64,000 nucleotides of DNA from Pipra filicauda (taxonomy: Eukaryota > Chordata > Aves > Passeriformes > Pipridae), in NCBI RefSeq assembly GCF_003945595.2, contig NW_024104900.1:99241-163240 (forward strand), given 5' to 3'. The notes beneath the pieces were generated by a model. That model did no database searches. It was not told the origin of the DNA and worked only from the letters and a program-made list of their open reading frames with translations. Below, one piece after another: positions 46,640 to 60,300 of the stretch. The translations under genes and the position numbers were made by a program. Numbering within the stretch: the first letter of the stretch is position 1; each line of letters opens with the position of its first letter.

Positions 46640-46815
46640 GGAGATTTGGGCTGCTGAGGAACAGCTACAGGATGATGATGGAGGCCCCATCCCTGGAGGG
46701 GTTTCAGAGCCCTGTGGATGTGGCACTTGGGGACGTGGGGCAGTGGTGGCCTTGGGGGAGGGTCAGACTCCTCAGGCTCAGGGGATTTTCCAACCCAAAT
46801 GATTCCATGATTCCC
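46640..46815 (+). repeat. CR1-type LINE 3' fragment, second subfamily
   Basis: GGGTTTCAGAGCCCTGTGGATG-type body and a TTTTCCAACCCAAATGATTCC tail, differing from the common copies. Confidence 0.75.
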
Positions 46816-46908
46816 TGCCCCGGGAAGGGCAGAGGGACACACACCAGGCTGGGTGCTGTGAACCAGGAGTGACCAAACCCCACAGCAGGGACGGCCCATC
46901 CCAAACCA

Positions 46909-46914
46909 AATAAA
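46909..46914 (+). other. Poly(A) signal AATAAA, plus strand
   Basis: Possible poly(A) signal for the TMEM116-like gene, 1.26 kb past its stop codon. That would place two CR1 pieces in its 3' UTR. Confidence 0.4.
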
Positions 46915-46959
46915 CTCTGGAGACTCCAAACCAGGACCCAGCTTGGCTTCAGGTTTGGT

Positions 46960-48311
46960 TTTTTTTAAACTAATATTTTCTACTTTACAGAGTGTTTGGG
47001 GCCAGCAGGGCCCCCAGAGCTGTGCACGGACACACACGGACTATGTACAGAATATACACCATCCCTAAGGATACTGTACAGAATTCCAGGCTCCAGGGAG
47101 GGCAGAGGCACTGGGAGGCCCAGGGGGCTCCTGCTGCTCCGTGCCTGGCTCCAGAGGGGGAATGCAGGAGTTCAGCCACCTCTGAGACCCCCACACCTCC
47201 CCAGCCCCGAGAAGGGGAAATGGAGCAGCTTCCACTGGGAGCACTGGGAATGCCACGGCTCTGGGCAGGATCCATCCTGCCACCTGCAAAGGTGCCCAGT
47301 TCAACCACAGCAGGCTTCTGACAGGACAAGGCTGCCAGATCCCTCCTAATCCCTTTTTTTAGGCAAAAATTTCAGCCCTGGCCAGACACCCGGAAGGGGA
47401 AATGCAGACATGGAGCAGCAAAGGCCTTGGGCTCACAGAGGATCCATTCCCAGGGCAGGAAGGGGATTCCAGGCAGGGGGAGCTGCCTCTGAAGGCAGGA
47501 GCAGAGGAGCAGGGCCCAATCCTGTGCATTCCCTCTTGGCATGGGCTGTAGGAATCAGATTTTCCAACAGGTTTTCTCGGGAAGCGGGCTGAGCTCAGCC
47601 CTCCCAGTGCCCCGGGCACAGCCCCAGTCACGGACCTGACTCTCCAAGCAGAGTGCATGGCAGTTGGAGCCAGCTCCTCCCAGCAGCCATCCCAGGCACT
47701 CTGGAGAGCTCTGATCCTTGGGGATGCACCAGCCCCTCCTTCTCTGGCTCTGCCCTGGAGAGAATCCAGCAGCTTTCCATGTCCAGAATTCCTCCTCCCG
47801 CTCCCCCTGCAGCTGGAGCTCGCACTGGGCTGAGCCAGGGCTGCTCAGGGCAGGGGCAGCTTCTTCACCTCATCCGCATCATCAGGAGCTGTCCTGAGCC
47901 CCATCCAGGGCTGCTCCTGCTCCTTCCAGGCAGGATGAGGCCATGGGAATGCGCTGGACAAGGATGGTGTGTCTGAGCGGGCACCGCACGCCGGGCACAG
48001 CCTGGCACGTGCTGCTGGAGGCCTGGTGGCACTTCCTGCCCTGCTGGCAGCCACACGGGGGACAATTCCTGGTGGACAGCCCCAGCCCAGCCCCTCGGAG
48101 CGGGACCAGACAGGGAGCAGTGCACAGGCTCCCCAGGGCAGCCACGGCTCCGACCCAGCTCCGAGTCCCCCCCAGGGGAGATCCGGGCCCCGCCGGCGGG
48201 ATCCGGGAAGGAATCTCCTCTCCAAACACAACTGCAGCTGCCCAGAGCCGGGTGGGAGCGGGGTGGGAGCGGGGTGGGAGGGTCCCTGGTTCTCCAGGAG
48301 CCCCCCTGTGC
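46960..48311 (-). other. DENND6B: Probable DENND6B 3' UTR
   Basis: Single-copy, moderately GC-rich sequence between the last CR1 piece and the DENND6B stop codon. It carries TGTACATA (Pumilio-type element) on the minus strand at 47042-47049. No canonical AATAAA is seen at its left end. The nearest minus-strand AATAAA are at 46137-46142 and 45994-45999, which would make the 3' UTR overlap the converging gene. Confidence 0.45.
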
Positions 48312-51300
48312 TCAGGGGTGGTGCAGCACGGCCTGCAGGTCCTCGGGCAGGGAGCCGATGATGGTGTCGATGTAGAGCCCCACGCGCTGCAGCGTCTCCT
48401 CCCTCACGGGCACGTGCTGGCACCGGGCCCGCACCTGCAGCACAGGGACACACACGGGGGCAAAACTCCTTCAGGGGTTCCCCTTTCCCCTCTGCCTTTG
48501 GCTCTGGCACGTGGTCGCTCTAGTCTGGGATATGAGACAACAAGGAAACACCCCTGGGCCTCAGGGAGGCGAAGAACCCAAACCCTCAGAACTCTGAGCA
48601 TTTTGCACAAGGTTTCCCGATGGTCCCATTTCCCAGTTCTCCAGGGAGTGAGAACAAAGCTTTCCAAGGCACAGGTGTGATCCATGTCCCTGGGCTGTCC
48701 CTGCCACAGACAGTGAGAGCAGTGAGTGCAGGGAGAGGGCAGAACTCACCAGCTTCTCCCGGAGTTTGAGCACCAGGTCCACGATCTCCACCTCAGACTT
48801 GTCCTTCATCCAGGCCACGATGTCCTACAGAGAGACAGGGGCCTTCCTCAGGGACACTGCCCAGAGGATACCCCTAAGCAAAGCCTGAAACAAAGGTGAG
48901 GACAGGTTTCTCATCCTCATTCCCAAATGAGGGAGACAGAGCTCTTCCCACTGTCCTGGCCACAACAGCACCAGGCTCTTCCCTGCAGGAGCAGTGCTCA
49001 GGATTCCAATCCACTTCCAGCCAGGAGCAGCTCTGGCATTGCCCACACCATGGACAAGGACCTGCACTGCTGCCAGGGGTGGAAGCAGCTGGAGATGCAC
49101 CTGGAGGGATTCCAGGGCTCCTGGGGGACTCCAGCAACTGCTCAGCTCAAGGAATTGTCCCAGTAGGCACTGCCAAAAATCCTCCCTATTTTCATCAGGC
49201 ATTAAGGAAGTCACAACAGATGATCATAGTTTGGGTGGGAAAAGGGACCTTAAAGCCCATCCAGTGCCACCCCTGCCATGGGCAGGGACACCTCCCACTA
49301 GCCCAGGTTGCTCCAAGCCCCGTCCAACCTGCCCTTGGACACTTCCAGGGATCCAGGGGCAGCCACAGCTTCTCTGGGCAGCCTGGGCCAGGGCCTCCCC
49401 ACCCTCCCAGCCAACAATTCCTTCCCAATATCCCACCCATCCCTGCCCTCTGGCAGTGGAAGCCATTCCCTGTGTCCTGTCCCTCCAGGCCTTGTCCCCA
49501 GTCCCTCTCCAGCTCTCCTGGAGCCCCTTCAGGCCCTGCCAGGGGCTCTCAGCTCTCCCTGGAGCCTTCTCTTCTCTGAGTAAAGAATTTCTTCCTACTA
49601 TTTGGGCCAAATAAACTAAAAGCCCTTGGTGCTTCCAGCCTGGCTTGGGAAGAGCCTGAGGAATGGCAAACAGCTGGCAGGAGCAGCGGGAGCAGGACGT
49701 GGGAGCTGCCCTGTCCCAGGTTATCCCTGTGCCCTGAGGGACACGAGGCAGGGCCGCGATCCCAAGGGCACAGATCCCATCGGAGCAGGACCAGGGAATG
49801 CCCGAGGCAGCAGTGCCCTCACTCCTGGTCCCAGGGGTCCCCTGGCACTGCCCCAACCCCCCTGGATGGCACATACCGCCTCACAGATGGCCTCCAGGTG
49901 AAGGGCCTCCAGCTTGTGGGTCATCTCCCGGTGCCGCTGCCGGAACCAGCCGTCGAAGTTCGGGGACTTGAAGAAACGCCTGCAGGGAGAGAGGGACGGG
50001 AATCGGGGAGTCATGGAGCACTCTGAGCTGGAAGGGACCCCTGGGATCAGCCAGTCCAACTGCTGTACCTGCACAGGACACCCCAGTATCCCACCATGTG
50101 CCCAAGAGCTCCATGAGGTGACGCTGGGAAGGGGACAGGGGGATCCAGAGCTGGCTCCGGGAATGCCGGGCCCTGGCACAGGCTGAGCAGAGAGGGACTC
50201 CCTGGCCCTGGAAGTGTCCCAGGCCAGGTTGGACAGGGCTTGGAGCAACCTGGGCTAGTGGGAGGTGTCCCTGCCCATGGCAGGGGGTGGCACTGGATGG
50301 GCTTTAAGGTCCCTTCCCACCCAACCCATTCCAGGACTCTGGAATTCCGTGATTACTGTTTCTGATCACTTTCTTGGATTTTTTCCCTTCTCCTTTTCCT
50401 TCCCACTGAGTATCCAACTTCTGGATTCTTTCCACTCACATTGTATTGTCCTTTCCATAGCATTTATATTTAATTAGCCTTACTGTAACTGTGGACCAAC
50501 TCTCTCTGCTCATTAAGGCCCACAAACCACCGGGTTCACTCTGACCTGATGCTGCTCTTCCTGACCATTCTGAATCAATCAATTCATAGGATAAGTTCTG
50601 CAGGTGACCAGTCCCAAAACTCCCTCTTTGCTCCCAGTCCTAATTCAGGGTTTGATGTTCACTATAACTAATAACTGTTGATGGGATAAGAGAATTAATG
50701 CCCCAGATCCTACCTGTAGAGGCCTAACCAGTCCCCCTTGAGCACACAGGTGAGCTGGGGCCCAGCGTGTTCCAGGGTCTTCATGAAATCCTCCTGACAG
50801 AAAGGACGGATCTGGGGAGGGTTCTGCACACACAAAGTCCAGGTTAGAGAACTCCAAAAGAAACCAGGAAAGCGAGGCCTGTATTTACACTGGAAAAGGT
50901 GCACAAAGCACAAACTCGGAATAAAACTGCAGGAACACCTTAAGGTTAACCTTCCAATGAAATTCCCAAAGCTCAGCTCATGGCAAAACAGGAAACATCT
51001 GTCCCAAGGTTTGTTTCAACTTCTTTATTTTAGTTTCAAAGGAGTAACAACCCTCTTCCTTTAAGGAGGGACGTTACATGGAGTATCAGAGCGTGTGACC
51101 AGCACGTGGGGCAACAATTCCCAACCCTGCAGTCACAGGGAAGAAGGAGCAACTGGAAAACCCAACCTACCTTCCAGGGAGTGATGGCTCTCTGCAGAGG
51201 CATCAGGCTGGCAATATAGTGCTCCTGAGAAGAAATAAACCCCAGAAATTAAAATAGTGATAAAAAAGTTCCAACAATTGAGGAGCCTCTTGTGAGGTCA

Positions 51301-54300
51301 CAGAGTTTGAGGGTTTTCTCCAGAGCATCCCAGGCCCAACAACAGCCTCATACTTTGGGTTTTTCCTCCATTTTTTCCTTCACAGTTGCATTTTATGTGA
51401 GTCCAAGTGTCCCAGCTGGTTTCCCACCAGGATCCAGGTCACAAAATGCTGCTGCAGGAACCCCAAGAGTGCCATGAGAGAACAGGTGAGGTGGGAAGAG
51501 GTTGGCAGGAGGGACTGGAATCCCTGGCACTAAAACCCCTGGACGGGGCTCGGAGCAATCTGGGCTAGTGGAAGGTGTCCCTGCCCATGGCAGGGGCTGG
51601 GATGAGTTTAAGGGTCCCTTCCCACCCAAACCACTCCAGGATTCCACGCCCCTGAGCCTGTTACAGACGCTGTTACAGGGAAGAGCAAACCCCTCGCCCT
51701 CCTGTGCCCTCCCCTCTGCCCTGGGGACTCCCTGGCACTCACCAGGGGAATGATGAAGCTCTGGGTGAGCTCCAGGAGGTGACGCCTCAGCAGGGCACTC
51801 TGCACCTCGGAGGGACGTTTCCTCTGGATGCCCTGGAAGCACAACCCCCCCAGGGTCACTGGGGTGTCACCCACGGACACGGAACAGCCCCGGGCAGCCA
51901 CACACGGGCTGGGACTGGGCTGGGACTGGGCTGGGACTGGGCAGCCAAACACAGCCTCCAATCCCCACTTAAACATCCTAAAACTGCAAATGGCACTACA
52001 CAAAACCTGGGGTTTGGGCTGCATTTTGGTATCAATTCTTCTCACTCAGGGCATCGTTAGAACCAGTGTTTAACCCTTAATATCATGTGAAAAATCCTAA
52101 ATCTGGCACGAGAGACATGTCCAGATACACCCAACTAAATCACTGCCCACTGCAAAGCCTGTTCCTTTTGGAGGGCTCTGTCTGTTTAAACCAAGCTGGT
52201 GGCACAGATTTCCCACCCAGGATGCAGGAGACAGTGGGAAGTGCTTACCTTTAGCAATCTTTTTATCAGGGATTTGTCTTTGTGAAGGAATGTTTTATAA
52301 GAAGTGTAGATTCCTAGATTGGAAAAAAACCCATAAAATCAGGAAAAAAAAACCAGAAATGAGAAACAAATTTTTGCCTGTTTCTCTGGAGGAGACACTG
52401 TCACACAGTGCAGGGAGGACAGGACTGAGATCCCCAGCACAGACCCTGGGAGCTGTGTGTGCAATCACAAAAATCATTAAATCATTGCAAAATCATGGAA
52501 TTGCTAAGGCAGCCAGTACTCACAGCAGGAGTAAAGGGCTCTGAACTGACTCCAGGACCTTCTTACACTGAGTTTATGGTGAGAGAACTTCCTGGAGGCA
52601 GCTTTTGGCAGGGGCTGGGAGGGACCCTCAGCTGTGACAGCCGAGCAAGTTCCCCTCACTGCCATCACACCTAAACAGCAGGTGTGGTACACAAAATAAA
52701 CCCATGGAAACACTGGGATAATGTGTTACAACAATTCAAATTGGCTTTTTCCACCCCAAAGAACAAAGGTGTGCAGTTTTCCTGGATCAGGTGTGAGGAG
52801 GTGGCAACACCAACACACCCACTTGTTGGGAAGCAAAGAACGATGGACACAACGTTCTGATTCCTGCAAAATCCTCCCCAGGGAAGGGTAAACAAGATTG
52901 GATTGTGGCTGAGAAGAGGACTGACCTGGTTTTGTGTCCAGGGTTTTGAGCTTGGCCAGTTTCTTCACCTTCACCTGCTTGGGCAGGTCGCCTGTGACAG
53001 ACAGGGGTGACAGTTCAGGCTCTGCCTCTGCCCCTGGGAGGCACTTTGCCCTTGAGAACACCCAGCCCTACACTCGTCCATCCTAACTCACACCCTCCCT
53101 CCCCTCTACCCTCACAGAAGCCTCATCTCACTGTCCTGCTACCATTGTGGAACAGGGATGTGTTAAGGAGGCACTGCACAAAACCAGCTCCTCAACCTCG
53201 AGGTTTCTTGGTTTCACAGTTAATAATTCAGTCTCTCCCTCCACCTTTTTCTTGTTCTCAAGGCAGTTTTCTCTTTCCTGCCCAGGAAGGGCTTCTCCTT
53301 TTCTGAGAAGGAAAACACAGCAAATCACCCTCACCAGAACCTGTCTCTCCCACTGCACCACCCTGCACGCGGCCTGGGCCCCCGTCCACACCTCCCCTGG
53401 CTTCCCAGCTCTCCCAGGAACGAAGACGAGTAAAATCACAGCCCCTGCAGCTCCCTGCCAGCCCCCTGCACAGCCCACCAGCCCCACAGGACCTCGGTGC
53501 CACCGTCACCTGACATCCTGAGCTCCCCCACCCGCAGGATGTGCGGCCAGTGCTGGAGGGTTTTGATAAAGAAAGGGTTTGTGACGCCCACGACGATGTT
53601 CGGCCTGGAGAGGGGGGAGAAAGCAGGACAGTGGAAACATGGGGGGGTCTCCTCACCCAGAGGGGCAGGAGGGGCCCGGGGGTACTCACGGGGCCTGAGT
53701 GCGGGTCGTGTACTCCTTGAACTCGCTGTCGTGGATGGTGAAGTAGGGCCGGAAATCGCAGCAGTACCGGAGCGGGGCCAGGACACTGCAACACAGGGGA
53801 CTGCAGCTGGGGCTGGGGCAGGGCCTTGTGCTGCCACAGCAACACAGTCCCGGCATCCCTGAGGCTGGAAAAGCCCTCCCAGCCCATGGATCCACCCCGT
53901 GCCCCATCCCCACCTTGTCCCCCAGCCCAGAGCACTGAGTGCCACGGCCAGGCCTTCCTGGGACACCTCCAGGGCTGGGCACTCCAAACCTCCCTGGGCA
54001 GCCCCTGCCAAGGCCTCCCCACCCTTTCCAGCAACAAATTCCTCCTCAGCCCCAACCTGACCCTCCCCTGGCCCAGCCTGAGGCCGTTTCCCCTTGGCCT
54101 GGCCCTTGTTCCCTGGCAGCAGAGCCCGACCCCCCCCGGCTCCCCCCTCCTGGCAGGGACTTGCAGAGCCAGAAGGTCCCCCCTGAGCCTCCTTTGCTCC
54201 AGGATGAGCCCCCCCAGCTCCCTCAGCCCCTCCTGCTGCTCCAGACCCTTCCCAGCTCCTTTCCCTTCCCTGCACACGCTCCAGCCCCTCCAGGTCTCTC

Positions 54301-57300
54301 CTGGCTGAGGGCCCAGAACTGCCCCCGGGATTCCAGGGGGGCCTCCCCAGTTCCCAGCACAGGGACAATCCCTGCCCTGGGCCTGTGCCCACGCTGGGGC
54401 TGCCACAGCCCCGGGGCCATTGCCCTCCTGCCCCCCTGGGCACAGCTGGGCTCACGTCCAGCCGCTGCCACCAGCACCCCCAGGGCCTTTTCCAGCTTTC
54501 CAGCCCCTCTGCCCCAGCCTGGAGCCTTCCTGGGGTTGGGGTGACCCAAGGGCAGGACCCGGCACTTGGCCTGGTTGAACCACTATGGAGAATTCCAGGG
54601 TTTTGGGTTTTTGTGCTAAAGCAGAGGTCAGAGCTGTGGACCACCATCAGGGAGGTTCCCCTGCCCTCCTCTCTGCCCTGGGGGGACACGAGCAGGACTC
54701 TCACTGTGCTGCTCATCCTACAAAGCTTCCCTGTGCAAACCCAACCCAACCCCACCGACCAGCAGGGACTGGAGCTGAGGGAGAAAAGCTGCCAGAATTG
54801 GTTGTTACAGCTCCCAGTCTGTCAGAATCCGAGGGCATTACCTGGTGAGGGCCAGAACCATTTCTGAGGAGACAGTTGGGGACGGTGCCATCACCACCAT
54901 GGGCTCTCCCAGCAGCATCAGCTCCCACAGCATCTGGATGTGAATCAGCACTGGCTGGAAACACCTGAGAGTGGTGGGAGGGTAGAAAGGCAGCTCAGGA
55001 AAGACCAGACACAGCAGTTCCACACAAACCCACCCAGAAGTGCTTCCATCCAGGAATTTGAGATCTAGGATGAATTTTTAGCATTCCACAATGGAATTCA
55101 GGTGTCTTTGCACGTCCTGTCGCTCAATCATCTTATACACATTTAGAGGAAATTCTTCAGCAATGTCAGGCAGCCTGACCACAGAACCATGGGATGGGTT
55201 GGGTGGGAAGGGACCTTAAGGATCATCTCCTGATGTTCCACCCCTTCCACCAGCCCAGGTTGCTCCAAGCCCCGTCCAGCCTGCCCTTGGACACTTCCAG
55301 GGATCCAGGGGCAGCCACAGCTTCTCTGCCCAACCTGGGCCAGGGCCTGCCCACCCTCCCAGCCAGGAATTCCTTCCCAATATCCCATCTGACCCTGCCC
55401 TCTGGCACTGGGAAGCCATTCCCTGTGTCCTGTCCCTCCAGGCCTTGTCCCCAGTCCCTCTCCAGCTCTCCTGGAGCCCCTTTAGGCACTGGAAGGGACT
55501 CCAAGGTCTCCCTGGAGCCTTCTCTTCTCCAGGCTGAACAATGCCAGTTCTCTCAGTCTTTCCTCGTTGAGAGCCATTTTTGATTCTGCATCATCCCTGT
55601 GATTTCTGGGACACTCTGAGCAGGAAGAGGGGATTCAGGTGGAGGGGAGAGGGTTGGAATGGTGGCTCTCACCTGAACAGGTCCAGCTCATGGACACTGG
55701 GGAGAACCAGTGGGGCTGGTAACAGATTCTGAAGGAGGAAGGCAGAAAAGCCTGTTAGTAAATGTTAGTAAAGCTGTCAGGAAATGGAAGTATCCTGACT
55801 GGAATTCCATCCAAACTGAGCCATCAACCACAAAGCAAGACAGAAAGAAGAGAACAAGGTGAACACTCAGAGGGGTGAGCAGGAACAGGCCTGGATTGAG
55901 CATTCAAGGTCCAAATTAATTTCCTTGCTTATAAACTGACAAAAATCCCTTCCTTTCAAGATGTGAAAGGCTGCCCAGGTCTGCTCCTTCGCTTTCCAGA
56001 GTCTCCTCTGGGGAAAGACAGAGCTTGGGATACAGAGCCAGTAAGGGTTAGAAATGTGGGCCCCAAACCAACACCAGCCAAAGGGGAGAAAAGGGGAACA
56101 ATGACACGACAAGAACTGAAATCAAAGCTGAACCAAAGCGGTGAAGCTGCTCAGAGAACAAAGGCTGCACCACAGCTCAGAAGATGAAGGCAGGAGACCT
56201 CCTTGGGCCTGAATTCCCAGGACAAGCAAGGGGAACAACAACTCAGAGCACACAGACTCTGTGCTGAGAGCCCTGTTTGACTCCCAGACACGAGAGCCTG
56301 AAGTTTAACCAAGTGGGTGACTAAGTCCACACTGATCCCAGGCTTTTCCAACAGGATTTAAGAGCTCCAGCTCTTCCCACCCTCCTCCCTCAGTGGTCCA
56401 GGCTCTGCTCACCACTGGCCTGGGCCAGGCTTAACTCACCTCTTGATTGAACTGCTTCACTGGGCTTGATCCTGGTTTATCCACCCTGGATGGGATCCTC
56501 ACCTGGATCACACACAGAGCAGGGGTCACCCCTGGAGATGGGATCAGCATCACACACTTCCCTGCCCTACAACCCCCCACGAGAGAAAACTTCCTCATCC
56601 CCAACTCCAGCTGTGGGGACTGAAAAGGTTGGGACCAAAGGGGAAGCATCTGGGGTGAACACCTCTTTTAGCAACCAGAATGAAGGAACACAGATTCCCC
56701 TTCCCACTCTGCCACAGGTACCTGGATGACAACTCCCATCACGGGCAGGTTCAGGGTCTGGCCCGGCACAGGAGGAGGCCACTGGTCGATCTCGTTGCAC
56801 ACTGAGGGACACAGGACAAGGGAAAGGTGTCACCTGGAGGAAGACTCAGCTCGTCCCGCTGCTCCTGGAGGTTCTGGCACTGCATCACTGCCTGTTCCCA
56901 GCCCACATGTCCCCCTGACTCACGGCAAAGCACCCTCATTCCCACAGCAGCACCACGGTGTTAACAAACCAGGATTAAGCTGAACAAGGCAATAAAGAGC
57001 TGCCAGAGATGCAGCAGCAGCAGTTCTTCCTGTCTCTGGGAACACACTGACAGCCCCATCCACCCCCTTCCCATCCATGCCTCCTTTACAGCTGGTTGTC
57101 ATTTGGACGAGCGGATGAAAAGTTCTTCCCTGCTGGAATTTGTTACAGAACGAACCAATCTGGAACATTTCAACTGTTTTTCCGGAACCTCCTGATCACA
57201 CCCCCGCAGGATTTCAGGCTGCAAACCCTCCCTCCCAGCCCTCCCTGCTCACCTGCCTCCAGGCAGGGCTCCAGCTTGTCGAAGTATTCCGGGGCAATGA

Positions 57301-60300
57301 GCTGGAGCAGGGACTGGAACAGGTTCACGTAGGGCAGGCGGGACACGAGCACCAGGGACTGCAAAAGGGCACAGCTGGGGGTCAAACAGCCCTGGCACCA
57401 CCCCTTCAGCACTGCACGGACTTACACTGCACGAGGGGCAGCTGAGGGAGCTGGGGGGGCTCATCCTGAAGCAAAGGAGGCTCAGGGGGGACCTTCTGGC
57501 TCTGCAAGTCCCTGCCAGGAGGGGGGAGCCGGGGGGGGGTCGGGCTCTGCTGCCAGGGAACAAGGGCCAGGCCAAGGGGAAACGGCCTCAGGCTGGGCCA
57601 GGGGAGGGTCAGGTTGGCCATCAGGAGGAATTTGTTGCTGGAAAGGGTGGGGAGGCCTTGGCAGGGGCTGCCCAGGGAGGTTTGGAGTGCCCAGCCCTGG
57701 AGGTGACCCAGGAAGGCCTGGCCGTGGCACTCAGTGCTCTGGGCTGGGGGACAAGGTGGGGATGGGGCCCAGGGGGGATCCATGGGCTGGGAGGGCTTTT
57801 CCAGCCTCAGGGATTCAGCACTCACCTTCTGGAAGTACCCCCTCCTCATGGAGCTGTCCTTGACCTGTCTGAAGTACACGTACCCGAAGTAATGAGCGGC
57901 CTCGCGCTGCAAGAGACCCCCAGAGTGAGGCACAAACCAGTGCTGGGCCACCAACCCCAGCCCCTGACCCCACACCCACCTCCCTCCTGCTCTGACACAG
58001 CCCAGCACTCCCCCAGTTACAGCTCCCTGTGCCCAACTCACTGGGAGAGCTTTCCAAATGGGAGAGGGAGGGGACACAGCTAGGGCTGGAGCCCCTCTGG
58101 AGCCAGGCTGGGAGAGCTGGGGGGGTTCCCCTGGAGAAGAGAAGGCTCCAGGGAGAGCTGAGAGCCCCTGGCAGGGCCTGAAGGGGCTCCAGGAGAGCTG
58201 GAGAGGGACTGGGGACAAGGCCTGGAGGGACAGGACACAGGGAATGGCTTCCCAGTGCCAGAGGGCAGGGAGAGATGGGATATTGGGAAGGAATTGCTGG
58301 CTGGGAGGGTGGGGAGGCCCTGGTCCAGGTTGCCCAGAGCAGCTGTGGCTGCCCCTGGATCCCTGGAAGTGTCCAAGGCCAGGCTGGACGGGGCTTGGAG
58401 CAACCTGGGCTGGTGGAAGGTGTCCCTGCCTGTGGCAGGGGATGGGATGATCTTTAATGTCTCTTCCCACCCAAACCATCCCATGACATGATTCTATCCC
58501 ATAACAAAAACCATTCCAGCCTCCAGGCAGCACCTTCACTGGCCCCTCTGCAGCACCTTCAGGCCCAGCATCTGAAGGGTTAATGGAGATTTCCACAGAG
58601 GACCAGCTGGGCCAACCCACTGAGCTCCTCCTGCTCCCACCGTCAGCTGGAGGCCAGGGAATTGCTGAGGAAGGAATCTATCCTCACCCAGGGGAGGAAA
58701 TGTCCTGTCCCATGCCCCTGCATTCCTCCTCCCTGGGGCAGTGAAGGCAGCACTGCACAACCTCTGCTCAGGGTGGCACAAAGCAGGGTCTTGTTTCCTC
58801 CACAGCATCCAGGAAAACCAAGGGATGCAGCACAAATCCCCAGGGATCAGTTCAAGCTCATTATTGCCTCTAAGATCCCACAGCAAGGAGGAAGGATAGT
58901 TATCAGTGCTGAACACAGACATCCTTAACATCATTTTTGAAGCCCCAGAGTTAAAGGCCCCCTTTCTCTTCCCAAATGTTCTTTTCCCACAACAGAATCC
59001 AGCACTTTGGCAGTTTTACTTCCCTCACTCTAAAGCTGGGTGACTCGTGGCAGTGTCCCAGTGCTACAAAGATGTATCCAAGCTCAAGAATCTCTAGACC
59101 AGAACTTAGGGAAAGAAATCCTCCCACTGCCTCTCAGAGCAGCAGCCCATCCCAGGACTGAGGTGTCCCACAAAGAGGCTGTGGAAGGGTTAGAAAGGCC
59201 CATGCACAGGAAGCAGCACCTCAGAGGGGAAAGCAGGAGAGGACAGAGCTGATTCCACCTGCTCAGTTTGGAAAAGCCACAGAGCTCAGCACATCCCTCC
59301 CCCGCAGGGAATGGACAGTTCCCCCGTGGAAAACCACAGCTGAAGGACACGAGGGGTTGGGAATGGCTGACCCACCCCACAGAGGCAGCCCAAGGGTGGA
59401 TCTGTGGCATTCCACAGCTGCCTTTACACCCATAGGTCCTGCAACAAAGGAGAACAACCACCACCCCTGCACACACGAGGGGAACACTGACCACAGACAG
59501 GGACGCTCCTGGGTTTCCTCCTGGGAACGTGCACAGGCAGCCAGATCCCTGGGGGATTCTCTGGGGGATTCCCTGGGGGATTCCCTGGGGGATTCCCTGC
59601 GTGCCACTGCTGCTCCTGGGGGTGACACTGCTCTGACCTGGCTTCCCCCTGAGCCAGTTCCATCTCCCAGTGTAACTGGGGTCCCTCGATCCAGTTCCAT
59701 CTCCCAGTGTAACTGGGGTCCCTCGATCCAGTTCCATCTCCCAGTGTAACTGGGGTCCCCCTGAGCCAGTTCCATCTCCCAGTGTAACTGGGGTCCCCCG
59801 ATCCAGTTCCATCTCCCAGTGTAACTGGGGTCCCCTGAGCCAGTTCCATCTCCCAGTGTAACTGGGGTCCCTCGATCCAGTTCCATCTCCCAGTGTAACT
59901 GGGGTCCCCCTGAGCCAGTTCCATCTCCCAGTGTAACTGGGGTCCCCTGAGCCAGTTCCATCTCCCAGTATAACTGGGGTCCCCCGATCCAGTTCCATCT
60001 CCCAGTGTAACTGGGGTCCCCCGATCCAGTTCCATCTCCCAGTATAACTGGGGTCCCCTGAGCCAGTTCCATCTTTAATCCCTGGGATTCAGTTCCCTCT
60101 CCCAAAGCAGCTGGGAGTCCCCCTGATCCAGCTCTCTTTCCCAGCACACTGGATCCCCCCGGTTCAGTTCCCTCTCCCAGCACAGCTCCATCTCCATCCT
60201 CTCTGTGAGCAGTAAATCCCTGTCCCGAAATCCTCCTCTGCCCTGACTATTCCCACGGCCAGAGGAAACGGGCCCTTCCCCCCGAGCCCCCAGCCCCACG

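Noticed and set aside
53855..54580. Extra coding exon of a reverse transcriptase gene
   Set aside because: It is a CR1 3' region lacking RT or endonuclease motifs; a truncated LINE copy.
59645..60075. CRISPR-like array
   Set aside because: The repeats are contiguous without unique spacers, lie in a vertebrate intron and have no cas genes nearby; it is a minisatellite.
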